Origin: Candidatus Zixiibacteriota bacterium
GTDB lineage: Bacteria > Zixibacteria > MSB-5A5 > GN15 > FEB-12
DNA length: 43,690 bases
NCBI GenBank assembly: GCA_024278935.1
Contig: JAJRSF010000058.1
Coordinates: 1 to 43,690, forward strand
Direction: 5' to 3'
The notes below the pieces were generated by a model. The model worked only from the letters and a program-made list of their open reading frames with translations. It made no database searches and was not told the origin of the DNA. Below are positions 15,169 through 24,127 of the stretch, in pieces (position 1 is the first letter of the stretch; the number at the start of each line of letters is the position of its first letter). Made by a program: the position numbers and the translations under genes.

Positions 15169-18100
15169 TTAATCGGTTAGCAATTCGAAATTTATATCAA
15201 CTGAATATTTTTCAGATTTGATATAAACTTCCGAGCCATTTTCTCTTGCCGCCAAAAGAACCGGAGAGTGACCTTTATACTCTGTCAATGATTCCAATGC
15301 TCTATCTATTGTACTATCGGAGCAATCAGCATCTACCTTTATAACCAACTGACAGTTAAATCGTTCCGTAAGTTTTTCCATTGGCATTGCTTCAGAGCAA
15401 ATAATTTTGGGAGCTTCACCCTCACGGGTCGAAACTTTGCCCGACATTATCACCATCTTATCAACGTCGATGAAATCCTTGTTCCCTTCATAACAACTTG
15501 AGAAGATAATAAGTTCAGTTGTACCTGAATAATCTTCTAAAGTGGCAAAGGCCATCTGGTTACCTTTTTTGTCGATCATAGTTTTGATCGCAGCTATTAT
15601 ACCCCCAACAGTAACTTCGGAGCCATCTTTGACTTCGGGCAGATTTCCAATTGAGCAAGTGGTGAAACATTCAACGGTATCTCTATATCTATCAAGAGGA
15701 TGTCCTGAAATATAAAATCCAAGCATCTCTTTTTCAAGCTTCAGTTTATCTGCATTTGAAAAGTCTTCAAGCTGTTTTAAAATCGGAGCAGTCCGTACAA
15801 TTGCACCACCGGAATCAGCAAAAAGGTCGTGGGAATTATGTTTTTCGGCAACTTTATGTCCAAATTCAAGCATTGCTTCAACAGCCTCAGCTTTTTGGGC
15901 TCGATTACCTTCAAGAGAATCACAGGCTCCGGCGTTGATTAGCGATTCGATAGTTCTTTTGTTGAGAGCTTTTAGGGGAACCCGGCTGACAAATTCGGCG
16001 AGGTCTTTGAATTTTCCATTTTTGATAAGTTCGATTTCAATCGCTTTGGCAGGACCTTCACCAACATTTTTGACTGCTTTTAATCCGAAGCGAATTTTGT
16101 CGCCAACAACAGTGAAATTCATTTTTGATTCGTTGACATCTGGCGGGAGAACTTCGATTCCCATTTTACGACACTCTTCCAAAAACATATAAATGCGATC
16201 GGCAGAGTTTATTTCGGATGTCATCAGGGCAGCCATAAATTCTTTTGGATAATACAACTTGAGCCATGCCGTTTGGTAGGCGACAAAAGCGTAGCAGGTT
16301 GAGTGAGCTTTGTTAAATCCGTAGCGAGCGAAAGTTTCTATCTGGTCAAAAATATCTTCAGAAATTTTGCGATCAATTTTATTTGCATCGGCACCTGCTA
16401 AGAATTCTTTTTTCTGCGATGCCATCAGGGCAGCATCTTTTTTACCCATCGCCTTACGAAGGAAATCCGCTTTACCAAGTGAGTAGCCTGCCAAGTGGTT
16501 GGCGATATGAAGCACCTGTTCCTGGAAGACAATAATGCCATAGGTGTTGCCGAGAATTTTTTCTAAAATAGGATGCTCAAACTTAATCGATGCGGCACCT
16601 TTTTTCCGTTCAATGTATAAATCAATCATGCCCGAGTCTAAAGGACCGGGACGATAGAGAGCGTTCATGGCGGTGATGTCGGTAAAGTTTTCAGGACCGA
16701 GTTTGCGAAGGTAGTCACGCATCCCCGGCGATTCAAACTGGAAAATTCCAATCGTGTCACCCTTGGCAAATATTTTATAAATCTCAGGGTCTTCTATCGG
16801 AATGTCATCAATATTAATATCAAAATCAGGATGGGTATCTTTTATAAATTTAATGGCATCATCAATAACTGTAAGAGTCCGCAGTCCTAAGAAATCCATC
16901 TTGAGCAGACCAATTTCCTCGACCATTTTCATATCATACTGGGTTGTTATTTCGTCTTTGGAACCTTTAAAAAGCGGAACGTAGTTGGTGAGTGCCGATG
17001 GTGCTATCACAACTCCGGCAGCATGAGTTGAACAATGACGAGCCAGACCTTCAAGAGTTTTAGAATATTCCAAAAGACGTTCGATACGTTTGTCGGACTT
17101 GATGAGCTGTCTTAATTCAGGTACTTGTTTTAGTGCCTGGTCAAGGGTCACACCGGGACCTTCGGGTATCATCTTGGCAATTTTATCAACCTCGGCATAT
17201 GGAATGCTCAGCACTCTGCCAACATCGCGGATAACACCACGAGCAGCCATAGTTCCAAAGGTGATAATTTGGCAGACATTCTCTTTGCCATATTTTTCGA
17301 CAACATACTGAATAATTTTTTCACGACCACGGTCAGCAAAATCAATATCTATATCAGGCATCGAAATACGTTCAGGGTTTAAAAACCGTTCAAAGAGAAG
17401 ATCAAACTTGATAGGGTCTATCGTTGTAATTTTTAATGCATAAGAAACAAGCGACCCTGCCGCAGAACCACGACCGGGACCAACCCGCACACCAATAGAG
17501 CGAGAGTAATCAATGAAATCTTTTGTAATAAGAAAATACCCTGCGTAGCCCATTCGTTTGATAACACTTAACTCGTAGTCTAGTCGTGTCCGTACGACAT
17601 CATCGATACCACCGTAAAGTTTTTCGCATCCTTCTTCACAAAGATGTTTTAAGTAGGCATCCGGTTCAACAAACGGAGTTGGGATTGGGAACTTCGGAAG
17701 TTTCAGATTGCCTAGTTCAATCTCAAGATTGCACTGTTCGGCGATATGCATCGTGTTTTCCATAGCCGGTTTAAAATCACCAAAGAGCTGTTCCATTTCA
17801 TCATGTGATTTGAAATAAATCTGATCAGTGTTGTATTTCATCCGTTTTTCATCTTCGACATTTTTACCCGTTTGAATACATATCAGAGCATCGTGGGCGT
17901 CGGCATCTTCCTGACGAAGATAATGGCAATCGTTGGTGACAACCATCGGGATACCGGTCTCGCGGGAGATAGCATCTATTTTTGGAATATTATGAATCTC
18001 TTTATCTATGCCATGGTTCTGAATCTCTAAAAAGAAATTTCCTTCACCAAATATATCCTGTAGCTCTCGTGCGACTGTGACTGCACGTTCGGTATTGCCG

Positions 18101-18558
18101 TGCATCAGGTTCCAGTTTACTTCACCTTTGAGGCATGCCGATGTTGCGATGAGCCCTTCGGAGTATTGGGCTAAGAGTTCTTTGTCAACACGAGGGCGGT
18201 GATAGAAGCCTTCTAAAAATCCGGCAGATGTCAGCTTTATTAAATTTTTATAGCCGATTTCGTTTTTGGCAAGGAGAACCATGTGATAGCCACCATCAGG
18301 ATGTTCCCGAGATGGTTTTTTATCCAGGCGAGAACCACCTGCGACATAGGTTTCACATCCGATGATCGGTTTAATTCCTGCTTTTTTCGCTTTTTTGTAA
18401 AACTCAATTGCACCAAACATATTACCATGATCGGTAATAGCAAGGGCGGGCATTTTTAAATCTATTGCTTTTTGGATAACAGCATCCAAACGACAGGCAC
18501 CATCGAGGAGAGAGTACTGGCTATGGGTATGCAGATGTATAAAATTGGAATATTTCAC
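15169..18558 (-). CDS. dnaE: DNA polymerase III alpha subunit
   Basis: The product has 1129 residues, typical of DnaE. An N-terminal PHP domain opens with FIHLHTHSQYSLLDGA (from residue 6). The polymerase core has GPGRGSAAGSLVSY, and MPDIDIDFADRG near residue 400 with the catalytic aspartates. Further on are CSTHAAGVV, and FNKAHSTCYAFVAYQTAWLKLYYP. A helix-hairpin-helix region and an OB-fold (VTVGGIIAAIKTM) form the C-terminus. It is the replicative polymerase. It lies on the minus strand ahead of the thioredoxin-fold operon. I see no inserted elements or frame breaks. The start was chosen at the ATG that gives the canonical PHP N-terminus. Confidence 0.97.
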   Translation of the reverse strand: MKYSNFIHLHTHSQYSLLDGACRLDAVIQKAIDLKMPALAITDHGNMFGAIEFYKKAKKAGIKPIIGCETYVAGGSRLDKKPSREHPDGGYHMVLLAKNEIGYKNLIKLTSAGFLEGFYHRPRVDKELLAQYSEGLIATSACLKGEVNWNLMHGNTERAVTVARELQDIFGEGNFFLEIQNHGIDKEIHNIPKIDAISRETGIPMVVTNDCHYLRQEDADAHDALICIQTGKNVEDEKRMKYNTDQIYFKSHDEMEQLFGDFKPAMENTMHIAEQCNLEIELGNLKLPKFPIPTPFVEPDAYLKHLCEEGCEKLYGGIDDVVRTRLDYELSVIKRMGYAGYFLITKDFIDYSRSIGVRVGPGRGSAAGSLVSYALKITTIDPIKFDLLFERFLNPERISMPDIDIDFADRGREKIIQYVVEKYGKENVCQIITFGTMAARGVIRDVGRVLSIPYAEVDKIAKMIPEGPGVTLDQALKQVPELRQLIKSDKRIERLLEYSKTLEGLARHCSTHAAGVVIAPSALTNYVPLFKGSKDEITTQYDMKMVEEIGLLKMDFLGLRTLTVIDDAIKFIKDTHPDFDINIDDIPIEDPEIYKIFAKGDTIGIFQFESPGMRDYLRKLGPENFTDITAMNALYRPGPLDSGMIDLYIERKKGAASIKFEHPILEKILGNTYGIIVFQEQVLHIANHLAGYSLGKADFLRKAMGKKDAALMASQKKEFLAGADANKIDRKISEDIFDQIETFARYGFNKAHSTCYAFVAYQTAWLKLYYPKEFMAALMTSEINSADRIYMFLEECRKMGIEVLPPDVNESKMNFTVVGDKIRFGLKAVKNVGEGPAKAIEIELIKNGKFKDLAEFVSRVPLKALNKRTIESLINAGACDSLEGNRAQKAEAVEAMLEFGHKVAEKHNSHDLFADSGGAIVRTAPILKQLEDFSNADKLKLEKEMLGFYISGHPLDRYRDTVECFTTCSIGNLPEVKDGSEVTVGGIIAAIKTMIDKKGNQMAFATLEDYSGTTELIIFSSCYEGNKDFIDVDKMVIMSGKVSTREGEAPKIICSEAMPMEKLTERFNCQLVIKVDADCSDSTIDRALESLTEYKGHSPVLLAARENGSEVYIKSEKYSVDINFELLTD

Positions 18559-18696
18559 TAAGGAATAAATCGCCTTCTAGGATAAATTTTATCAGATTAA
18601 AGTACTCCTTATAAGTACGATGAATTCGGGTAATTATCAATCTCTTTATGAAAATTTAGGGATAAAAGTGAGCCTTGTATTTTGAACGAGGAGCTT

Positions 18697-18744
18697 GTAG
18701 GTCGGGTTCACGAAGCCACCAATAGGTGGCTATCGAACCCGACA
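18697..18744. repeat. Family C nested hairpin repeat
   Basis: GTCGGGTTC (18701-18709) pairs with GAACCCGAC (18735-18743), and inside it AGCCACC (18714-18720) pairs with GGTGGCT (18725-18731). It is preceded by GTAG, like related repeats at 9322 and 28298. Confidence 0.75.
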
Positions 18745-18784
18745 AATACTAATTTATGCTATGCAATAAAAAATGAATTGTAAA

Positions 18785-18802
18785 CGTACCCCAAGGGGTA
18801 CG
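18785..18802. repeat. Perfect inverted repeat
   Basis: CGTACCCC and GGGGTACG flank a 2-nt AA centre. No T tract follows, so it is not an evident terminator. Confidence 0.7.
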
Positions 18803-18848
18803 CCACCCATCTATTTTGAGACGTACTTGAACCAATCAATAATTGCAA

Positions 18849-18881
18849 TAAAAAAAGGCAGTTACAAAATTGCAACTACCT
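18849..18881 (-). terminator. Terminator of the PEP-CTERM gene
   Basis: On the minus strand a hairpin with AGGTAGTTGC and arms AACTGCCT (two mismatches) is followed by a run of T (A run 18850-18856 on the plus strand). It lies 22 nt beyond the stop codon. Confidence 0.7.
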
Positions 18882-18903
18882 AAAAACTCTAAAAAATGAA
18901 TGC

Positions 18904-19581
18904 TTATTTTTTAGAACGGAATTTTCGAGATATACCTGCTCCTGCCATACCTAAACCAAACAATATCATTGTTGCCGGTTCTGGGATTTCTGGAGGAGTT
19001 TTGCCACCGGACTCAGCATCATGTGAGAATGGTGCGAAAATACGACGGTCTTTATCATTGTAACCATATGCATCAAAATGTACATAGTCAAATGTTGATG
19101 TGATTGAGAATCTGAATATTTGACCAGTTGTTGGACCACCCATTGTAGGCATGTCGTAAACATCTTCCCAGTCAGCAGAATTTGTGCTGGTTTGAGAAGT
19201 TACAAGTTGGTCAACATCCCAAGCTGGAAAAATCCCATGTCCTGGAAGTGGACTGTCTACTGGAGGAGTTCCCCAAGCAAAGTCACCGTTTGTGTAAGTA
19301 CTTGAACCGCCACCATCAAGTGAGGTAATTGTTAGTGAACCTGTTGGAGCAGTATCGCCACCTCCGACAGATGCTACCAAACCGATATCGTAGATAGATT
19401 CAGTAGCAGAAATATTTCCTGCAAGTACCCAAACTTCAAACGAGCCTGAAGTTGGTGCTATCCAAGTTTCTGAAACTGTATCGAATGTTCCGCCCGGAAT
19501 ATACAGCTGTAGATTTGGAACAGCAAAAGCCGATGTCGACAATAACAACATGCAGACAATCATTAAAAGCTTTTTGATCAT
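18904..19581 (-). CDS. PEP-CTERM sorting-domain protein (choice-of-anchor N-like)
   Basis: The product has 225 residues. A signal peptide (about 1-20, STSAFA) precedes VPNLQLYIPGGTFDTVSETW, which resembles the start of the choice-of-anchor N family. The body is rich in Gly, Ser, Thr and Asp with no enzymatic motif. The C-terminus has the complete PEP-CTERM tripartite signal: PEIPEPATM, a hydrophobic stretch (ILFGLGMAGAGI), and a basic tail (SRKFRSKK). Such proteins are cleaved by an exosortase (EpsH/XrtA) and are usually linked to exopolysaccharide. No exosortase gene is in the window. It is monocistronic, with a terminator directly after it. Confidence 0.92.
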   Translation of the reverse strand: MIKKLLMIVCMLLLSTSAFAVPNLQLYIPGGTFDTVSETWIAPTSGSFEVWVLAGNISATESIYDIGLVASVGGGDTAPTGSLTITSLDGGGSSTYTNGDFAWGTPPVDSPLPGHGIFPAWDVDQLVTSQTSTNSADWEDVYDMPTMGGPTTGQIFRFSITSTFDYVHFDAYGYNDKDRRIFAPFSHDAESGGKTPPEIPEPATMILFGLGMAGAGISRKFRSKK

Positions 19582-20004
19582 ATATTTGTCCCCATAATTC
19601 TAAAGAAGTTAAGTTTTATGGTAGATAACAAAGCAATAACCGTTCCAAAAATATAAATTTGAAAGACCTGATTTAATCCCTGTAAAGCGTTGTTGCCCAA
19701 TAAGATAAAAATGTACTAATTTTATCTTATTATAGGTTTTATCCGTCTATTTTGAATTGTGCAAATCAAAGCATATAATTGACCACTTTAATACTTTGAT
19801 TTCATCTTTTTTCTACTATGTGAGTCGGTTTTAGGGATGTTTGCGTTAATGTCTTAGAAAAGAGTTAATAGCTCTATATTATACATTTATTTCAATTTAT
19901 TTGACTTAAGTAAAGTCTCTATCGTATTAAATATATTATATTCAATTTAAGACAAGTGAATAGATTAAAAATAAAATAATAACAATATTTTCAAAGGAGT
20001 ATGT
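19582..20004. other. AT-rich divergent intergenic region
   Basis: This region separates the minus-strand PEP-CTERM gene from the plus-strand DUF1971 gene and must hold both promoters. It contains an inverted repeat AAATCAAAG (19763-19771) / CTTTGATTT (19794-19802) with a 22-nt loop, which could be an operator or leader structure. No coding sequence or known riboswitch was recognised. Confidence 0.5.
19901..19930 (+). promoter_or_regulatory. Putative promoter of the DUF1971 gene
   Basis: TTGACT (19901-19906), an 18-nt spacer and TATTAA (19925-19930). The TTGACTTAA context resembles the -35 regions at 4268 (minus) and 37161. Confidence 0.4.
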
Positions 20005-20358
20005 ATGAATTATCAAATGGACAGTCTGCCGGAAGGTGCTCAAAAAGTCGGTTCTACCCCAAGTATGACCGAAGAGACGGTTGTAAAAGGAATCTTAAAA
20101 AAACATCTTACCCCAAAAGGAAAGTACGGACTTGTTGTTGTTGAAGAAGGAACTTTGCAATTTGTGTGGGAAGATAAACCTGAAAATGTTATTGATGGTG
20201 ACCCGGAACATCCGATTGTGATTTTCCCGGAACGGTTCCATCATGTTGCCATTACCGGAAAAGTTGTTTTCAGAGTAGAGTTTTATGTGCTACCGATTGT
20301 ACTTGACGGCGACAACAAACAAGGTGAAAGACCTGGTCAAGATTTTATAGGTAAATAG
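20005..20358 (+). CDS. DUF1971 protein (TehB-associated cupin-like domain)
   Basis: The product has 117 residues, cytoplasmic. The pattern GSTPSMTEETVVKGILKKHLTPKGKYGLVVVEEGTLQFVWE, then HPIVIFPERFHHVAITGKVVFRVEFYVLP, matches DUF1971, a small beta-barrel domain also found at the N-terminus of some TehB tellurite-resistance methyltransferases. Histidines in HLTPKGKYG and FHHV are in the positions of a cupin-like metal site. A strong AAAGGAG lies 5 nt before the ATG. It is single-gene, with a terminator at 20384-20416. The biological substrate is unknown. Confidence 0.8.
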   Translation: MNYQMDSLPEGAQKVGSTPSMTEETVVKGILKKHLTPKGKYGLVVVEEGTLQFVWEDKPENVIDGDPEHPIVIFPERFHHVAITGKVVFRVEFYVLPIVLDGDNKQGERPGQDFIGK

Positions 20359-20383
20359 AACTTAGTAAATTATTACAATTAGT

Positions 20384-20416
20384 AGGCAGGTCTTCTTTGG
20401 ATCTGCCTTTTTTTTA
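20384..20416 (+). terminator. Intrinsic terminator of the DUF1971 gene
   Basis: AGGCAG-TC (20384-20392) pairs with GA-CTGCCT (20400-20408), followed by a run of nine T. Confidence 0.9.
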
Positions 20417-20540
20417 CAAAGAATCCTCCCCAGAATGCGAATAAACAGCAGGAGTTCTTCTAAAAATTATCCAAAATGCCAATAATTTATTTTTTCTCAT
20501 AAAAAAAACAATGACATCCCCTGTCAGTCCAATAAACTAT

Positions 20541-20568
20541 TTTATTTACACGTAAAATGTGATATATT
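20541..20568 (+). promoter_or_regulatory. Possible recA promoter
   Basis: An extended -10 TGTGATATATT (TATATT at 20563-20568) with a weak TTTATT 16 nt upstream. No recognisable LexA-type operator was found nearby. Confidence 0.3.
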
Positions 20569-20600
20569 AATACAATAAAACTTATTAGATTGGATTATAT

Positions 20601-21695
20601 ATGACAAAAAAGAAATCAGACATAAAGAAAGGTACTCCGAAAATGGCAGGTACAACAGCTCCAGACCGTCAAAAAGCACTCGATGCCGCCCTTACCCAGA
20701 TAGAACGCTCTTTTGGTAAAGGCTCTATTATGCGTCTTGGCGACAACCAAGTATTAGAAATCGAAGTTATTCCAACAGGATCACTTGGGCTAGATTACGC
20801 TTTGGGTATAGGTGGAATTCCTCGTGGACGTGTTTCAGAAATTTATGGCCCAGAATCATCGGGTAAAACAACTATGGCTCTTCATTTTATCGCCGAAGCA
20901 CAAAAAGCAGGCGGCACAGCAGCATTTATCGATGCTGAGCATGCTCTCGATGCAAACTACGCCAGAGCTTTAGGCGTTGATACCGATAATCTGCTTGTCT
21001 CTCAACCTGATACAGGCGAACAAGCTCTCGAAATTTGCGAGACATTAGTACGTTCCGGGGCGATTGATATTATCGTGATTGACTCTGTTGCGGCGTTGAC
21101 ACCAAAAGCGGAAATCGAGGGGGACATGGGTGATTCGCACATGGGTCTGCAGGCTCGGCTGATGTCGCAGGCACTTCGGAAACTGACAGGCGTTCTTTCT
21201 AAATCGAAAACATCGCTTGTCTTTATCAATCAGATCCGTATGAAAATCGGTGTTATGTTTGGCTCGCCTGAAACGACTACCGGCGGTAATGCCCTCAAAT
21301 TTTATTCTTCCATTCGGATGGATATTCGTCGTATCGCAACTATCAAAGATAATAACGAACCTATCGGAAACCGTACTCGTATTCGAGTAATTAAAAATAA
21401 AATGGCTCCTCCATTCAGAGAAGCTGAATTTGATATCGTTTATGGCAAAGGTGTTTCGCTTGTTGGTGAACTTTTGGACAAAGCGGTTGACTGTGATATC
21501 GTTGATAAATCAGGGTCATGGTTCTCCTATGGTGCCGAACGTTTGGGACAAGGACGTGAAAAGTCTAAACTATTTTTGGAAGAACATCCGGAAATCGCCG
21601 ATGAAATAATGGGCAGAGTGAAAATTGCTCTAGGCATGGTAAAAGATGATTCAGTCGAAGCGGTCGCTGAAGAAGCCACCGAGACAACCGAATAG
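20601..21695 (+). CDS. recA: Recombinase RecA
   Basis: The product has 364 residues. It is the homologous recombination ATPase, which forms filaments on single-stranded DNA and triggers the SOS response. Walker A GPESSGKT at 83-90, the Walker B region [12 protein letters not shown], the MAW-type L1/L2 DNA-binding loops ([24 protein letters not shown] and [22 protein letters not shown]), and the oligomerisation segment are all intact. The first 20 residues are lysine-rich; an internal ATG at codon 15 (GTPKMAG) is an alternative start. The acidic tail ([12 protein letters not shown]) is typical. It is monocistronic, with a hairpin terminator at 21751-21783. Confidence 0.98.
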   Translation: MTKKKSDIKKGTPKMAGTTAPDRQKALDAALTQIERSFGKGSIMRLGDNQVLEIEVIPTGSLGLDYALGIGGIPRGRVSEIYGPESSGKTTMALHFIAEAQKAGGTAAFIDAEHALDANYARALGVDTDNLLVSQPDTGEQALEICETLVRSGAIDIIVIDSVAALTPKAEIEGDMGDSHMGLQARLMSQALRKLTGVLSKSKTSLVFINQIRMKIGVMFGSPETTTGGNALKFYSSIRMDIRRIATIKDNNEPIGNRTRIRVIKNKMAPPFREAEFDIVYGKGVSLVGELLDKAVDCDIVDKSGSWFSYGAERLGQGREKSKLFLEEHPEIADEIMGRVKIALGMVKDDSVEAVAEEATETTE

Positions 21696-22049
21696 CAAAA
21701 AGTCATACTGCTCGCTTAGGCGAAGTATGTTAAAATAGATTTATGATATACAAAGAGCGGGATTCTCTCCGCTCTTTGTTTACATCTCCAAATTCTTGAG
21801 CTTGGTGCATACTTCGACAAGCTCACAGGTTGCAACCTGTTCAGCATGACAGATTTCTAAATTGTAGTCTTTCAAGTCACCCTGAGCGGAGTCGAAGGGT
21901 CTTGAAAGACATATTGGATTTTTTCAATAAGCTCATCTTGAGTTGGCAGGAACCCTTTCCTGACAGTTTTTTTAGTTGTTTTTTCCTCTGTAATGCGTAC
22001 AATTTTTATCAAAATGAATGATAAAATATTATTTCCTCTGGAGGAACAG
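21696..22049. repeat. Repeat-rich spacer after recA
   Basis: It holds three family B-type hairpins (21702-21729, 21808-21850, 21867-21910) and the recA terminator. The 21808 copy contains an embedded perfect palindrome CAGGTTGCAACCTG (21826-21839). The 21867 copy has flanking arms GTCTTTCAAG and CTTGAAAGAC. No gene was found; frames crossing it translate repeats. Confidence 0.75.
21751..21783 (+). terminator. Intrinsic terminator of recA
   Basis: CAAAGAGCGG (21751-21760) pairs perfectly with CCGCTCTTTG (21769-21778) around an 8-nt loop. Only a short T tract (GTTTAC) follows. Confidence 0.75.
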
Positions 22050-22910
22050 ATGGCTCGAAATTCAATCTTAACTTTGTTACAAAAAATCATAATCTTTGCC
22101 TCTATATTATTTCTAAGCACAACAACTTTTGCACAAGATGATTCGACGTGGTATGACACTTTTCCATATGAATACTCCGATGTTGCAGGGTTGGTAGAGC
22201 TCGGCGAAATCGCTGAGTTAGATTTGCCGGATGGATATTTTTTCACCGGGCGTGAAGGTGCTATGGCGCTGATGGAAAGTTATGGCAACCCAATCTCCGG
22301 CGAAGAGCTTGGATATATAGAACCAAAAAATTCCCAATGGTTAATGCTTTTTGAATTTGAAAATATTGGATATGTAAAAGATGATGAAAAAGATGAAATC
22401 GATGCCGACGCATTGTTTGAATCTTTTGTAGCCGGGTCTATTGAATCAAATAAAGAAAGAGTCAAAAATGGTTGGGCAACTTTGGAAATAACAGGATGGT
22501 ATCAAAAACCATTTTATGATACCGAAACAAATAATCTTGAATGGGCTATTCAGGGGATCAGCAGTGACTCATCACTTTTCTTAAACTACAACGTTCGACT
22601 ACTTGGGCGGGCAGGAGTTATGCGGGTTACTTTGGTGATTGATCCTGAATTGTTAAACTATGAACTTCCGGTTTTCAAAGAAATGATTCGAAACTTCAGA
22701 TACAAACTAGGCAATACCTATGCCGAGTATCAAGATGGTGACAAACTGTACGAGTACGGACTGACCGCTCTTATCGGTGGTGGTGCCGCCGCTGTTGCTG
22801 CCAAGACAGGTGCTTTTAAATGGCTCTGGAAAGCTATCCTAGTTGGCTTGGCTGCTTTGGGTGGTATGTTTAAGAAAATTAAAAATTTCTTTACCGGAAA
22901 TAAAAACTAA
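22050..22910 (+). CDS. DUF2167 family membrane protein
   Basis: The product has 286 residues from the ATG at 22050. That start is chosen because GGAGGA (22040-22045) sits just upstream, and it gives a clean signal peptide ending TTTFAQD. An in-frame start at 21993 would add 19 residues with no ribosome-binding site. Features: LGEIAELDLPDGYFFTG, NPISGEELGY, SQWLMLFEFENIGYVKDDEKDEIDADAL, and GWYQKPFYDTETNNLEWAI, all typical of DUF2167. It ends in a Gly/Ala-rich membrane region (GLTALIGGGAAAVAAKTGAFKWLWK) and a basic tail. The bulk is probably periplasmic. Function unknown. A zinc-ribbon membrane protein follows after 25 nt. Confidence 0.87.
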   Translation: MARNSILTLLQKIIIFASILFLSTTTFAQDDSTWYDTFPYEYSDVAGLVELGEIAELDLPDGYFFTGREGAMALMESYGNPISGEELGYIEPKNSQWLMLFEFENIGYVKDDEKDEIDADALFESFVAGSIESNKERVKNGWATLEITGWYQKPFYDTETNNLEWAIQGISSDSSLFLNYNVRLLGRAGVMRVTLVIDPELLNYELPVFKEMIRNFRYKLGNTYAEYQDGDKLYEYGLTALIGGGAAAVAAKTGAFKWLWKAILVGLAALGGMFKKIKNFFTGNKN

Positions 22911-22935
22911 TTCAGAGATGTGAATCAGAAATAAG

Positions 22936-24096
22936 ATGATAGAAATTTATCTCATATATATAATTTATATTCTGCTCTATCTTTTTGAATCTATTTTTAT
23001 GATTCCAAAAAACTCTGTGACTTTTTTATTCAGACGTAAAAATAAATCAAAGATTTCAATTCCGAGTGACCTGTTTGGAACACAAAACAGGTCACTTTCT
23101 CTGTCAAATTTTTTCTTCCCATACAATATCTTTTCAGTTTTTACAATCCCGCAAATTTCTATCAACGCTGACTCTTTGTTTGGCTACAGCTCTACATCTT
23201 TTAAAGAACGGCAATTACAAACATCATTCAAGAGTTACAAATTTTCAGAGATAGATAAAATTGAGTCACGTGACAACATGCTCTATATCAATGACGAAAA
23301 ATTTATCAGTTACTACTCATCAACAGAGGCAGACTTCTGGGCAAGCAGTTTGAATGAATTGTTAAATACCGAAGATGATAGCAGAGATGAAAAGATAAAT
23401 GCACTTTTGGATTCGCAATTTGATGAAACCGCCCTAACAGAAACAATCGAAAAAATCAGAACCGAATCAAAGTCATTACGGTTTTTTAATTCAATAATTT
23501 TATTTCTGCTTTTAGCAAATGCTGTTTCTGTTTTTGTCTTTGATTGGTTCATAGATTACTTTTTGTATAGCATGGCTCTGTTGTATTCGTTTACTTTTAT
23601 AAGTGGAGTGCATTATTATTTAGCTCTTGAAAAGTTGACAACTTTGAAAAAACGGAAACGAATTTTTTCAACGCTCAAAATAATTTTCTACCCACCATCG
23701 GCAATCGGTTCTTTCTCAGAAATTTCGACTCAACTATTCAGCAAATTTCATCTGCTACCCGTATTGTATCACCTTTGTGATGATGCGACGTTTGTAGAAT
23801 ATGTCGGGAAATATTATCGTGACCTACTATATCCAATTGAACAATCGTACGCATCAGATGATACGTCGTTACAAGCAATAGATGAATCATGGCGAAAACG
23901 TTTGATTGAGAAAACAGAACAATTCTTAACTGAGAAATCGGTAGATATAAATACACTTCTTATGCCATCAGCATATGACAACGAGAGTGCATATTACTGT
24001 CCCCGATGTTTAACGCATTATAACAACATGCTTGAGAGTTGTTCCGATTGTTATGGAGTTGCCTTGAAAGAAATTAATCTAAAATCAACCACTTGA
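22936..24096 (+). CDS. Uncharacterised membrane protein with C-terminal zinc ribbon
   Basis: The product has 386 residues; I do not recognise the family. A long hydrophobic N-terminus (1-23) anchors it. A charged domain (about 90-180) includes YKFSEIDKIESRDNMLYINDEKF, which looks like a PH-like beta strand pattern. Two membrane helices occupy about 183-232 and a helical domain follows. The C-terminus has CPRC (355-358) and CSDC (369-372), 10 residues apart, a probable zinc ribbon. It lies between DUF2167 and coaX with short gaps (25 and 31 nt), so it is likely in the same operon. The start site is supported mainly by frame and the hydrophobic leader. Confidence 0.72.
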   Translation: MIEIYLIYIIYILLYLFESIFMIPKNSVTFLFRRKNKSKISIPSDLFGTQNRSLSLSNFFFPYNIFSVFTIPQISINADSLFGYSSTSFKERQLQTSFKSYKFSEIDKIESRDNMLYINDEKFISYYSSTEADFWASSLNELLNTEDDSRDEKINALLDSQFDETALTETIEKIRTESKSLRFFNSIILFLLLANAVSVFVFDWFIDYFLYSMALLYSFTFISGVHYYLALEKLTTLKKRKRIFSTLKIIFYPPSAIGSFSEISTQLFSKFHLLPVLYHLCDDATFVEYVGKYYRDLLYPIEQSYASDDTSLQAIDESWRKRLIEKTEQFLTEKSVDINTLLMPSAYDNESAYYCPRCLTHYNNMLESCSDCYGVALKEINLKSTT

Positions 24097-24127
24097 CCAA
24101 CAGTGATTTTCTACGCATATTAAACCG

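Larger units (their letters stand above)
18559..18903. other. Gene-free spacer between dnaE and the PEP-CTERM gene
   Basis: It holds two hairpin repeats (18697-18744 and 18785-18802) and the terminator of the PEP-CTERM gene (18849-18881). The first ~100 nt next to dnaE should include its promoter, which I could not place confidently. No coding potential was seen. Confidence 0.6.

Noticed and set aside
21993-22049. Upstream start for the DUF2167 gene
   Set aside because: No ribosome-binding site, and it would place 19 polar residues before a proper signal peptide; GGAGGA marks the ATG at 22050.
21872-22246. Minus-strand frame of 124 codons
   Set aside because: It runs through family B repeats and antisense to the DUF2167 gene.
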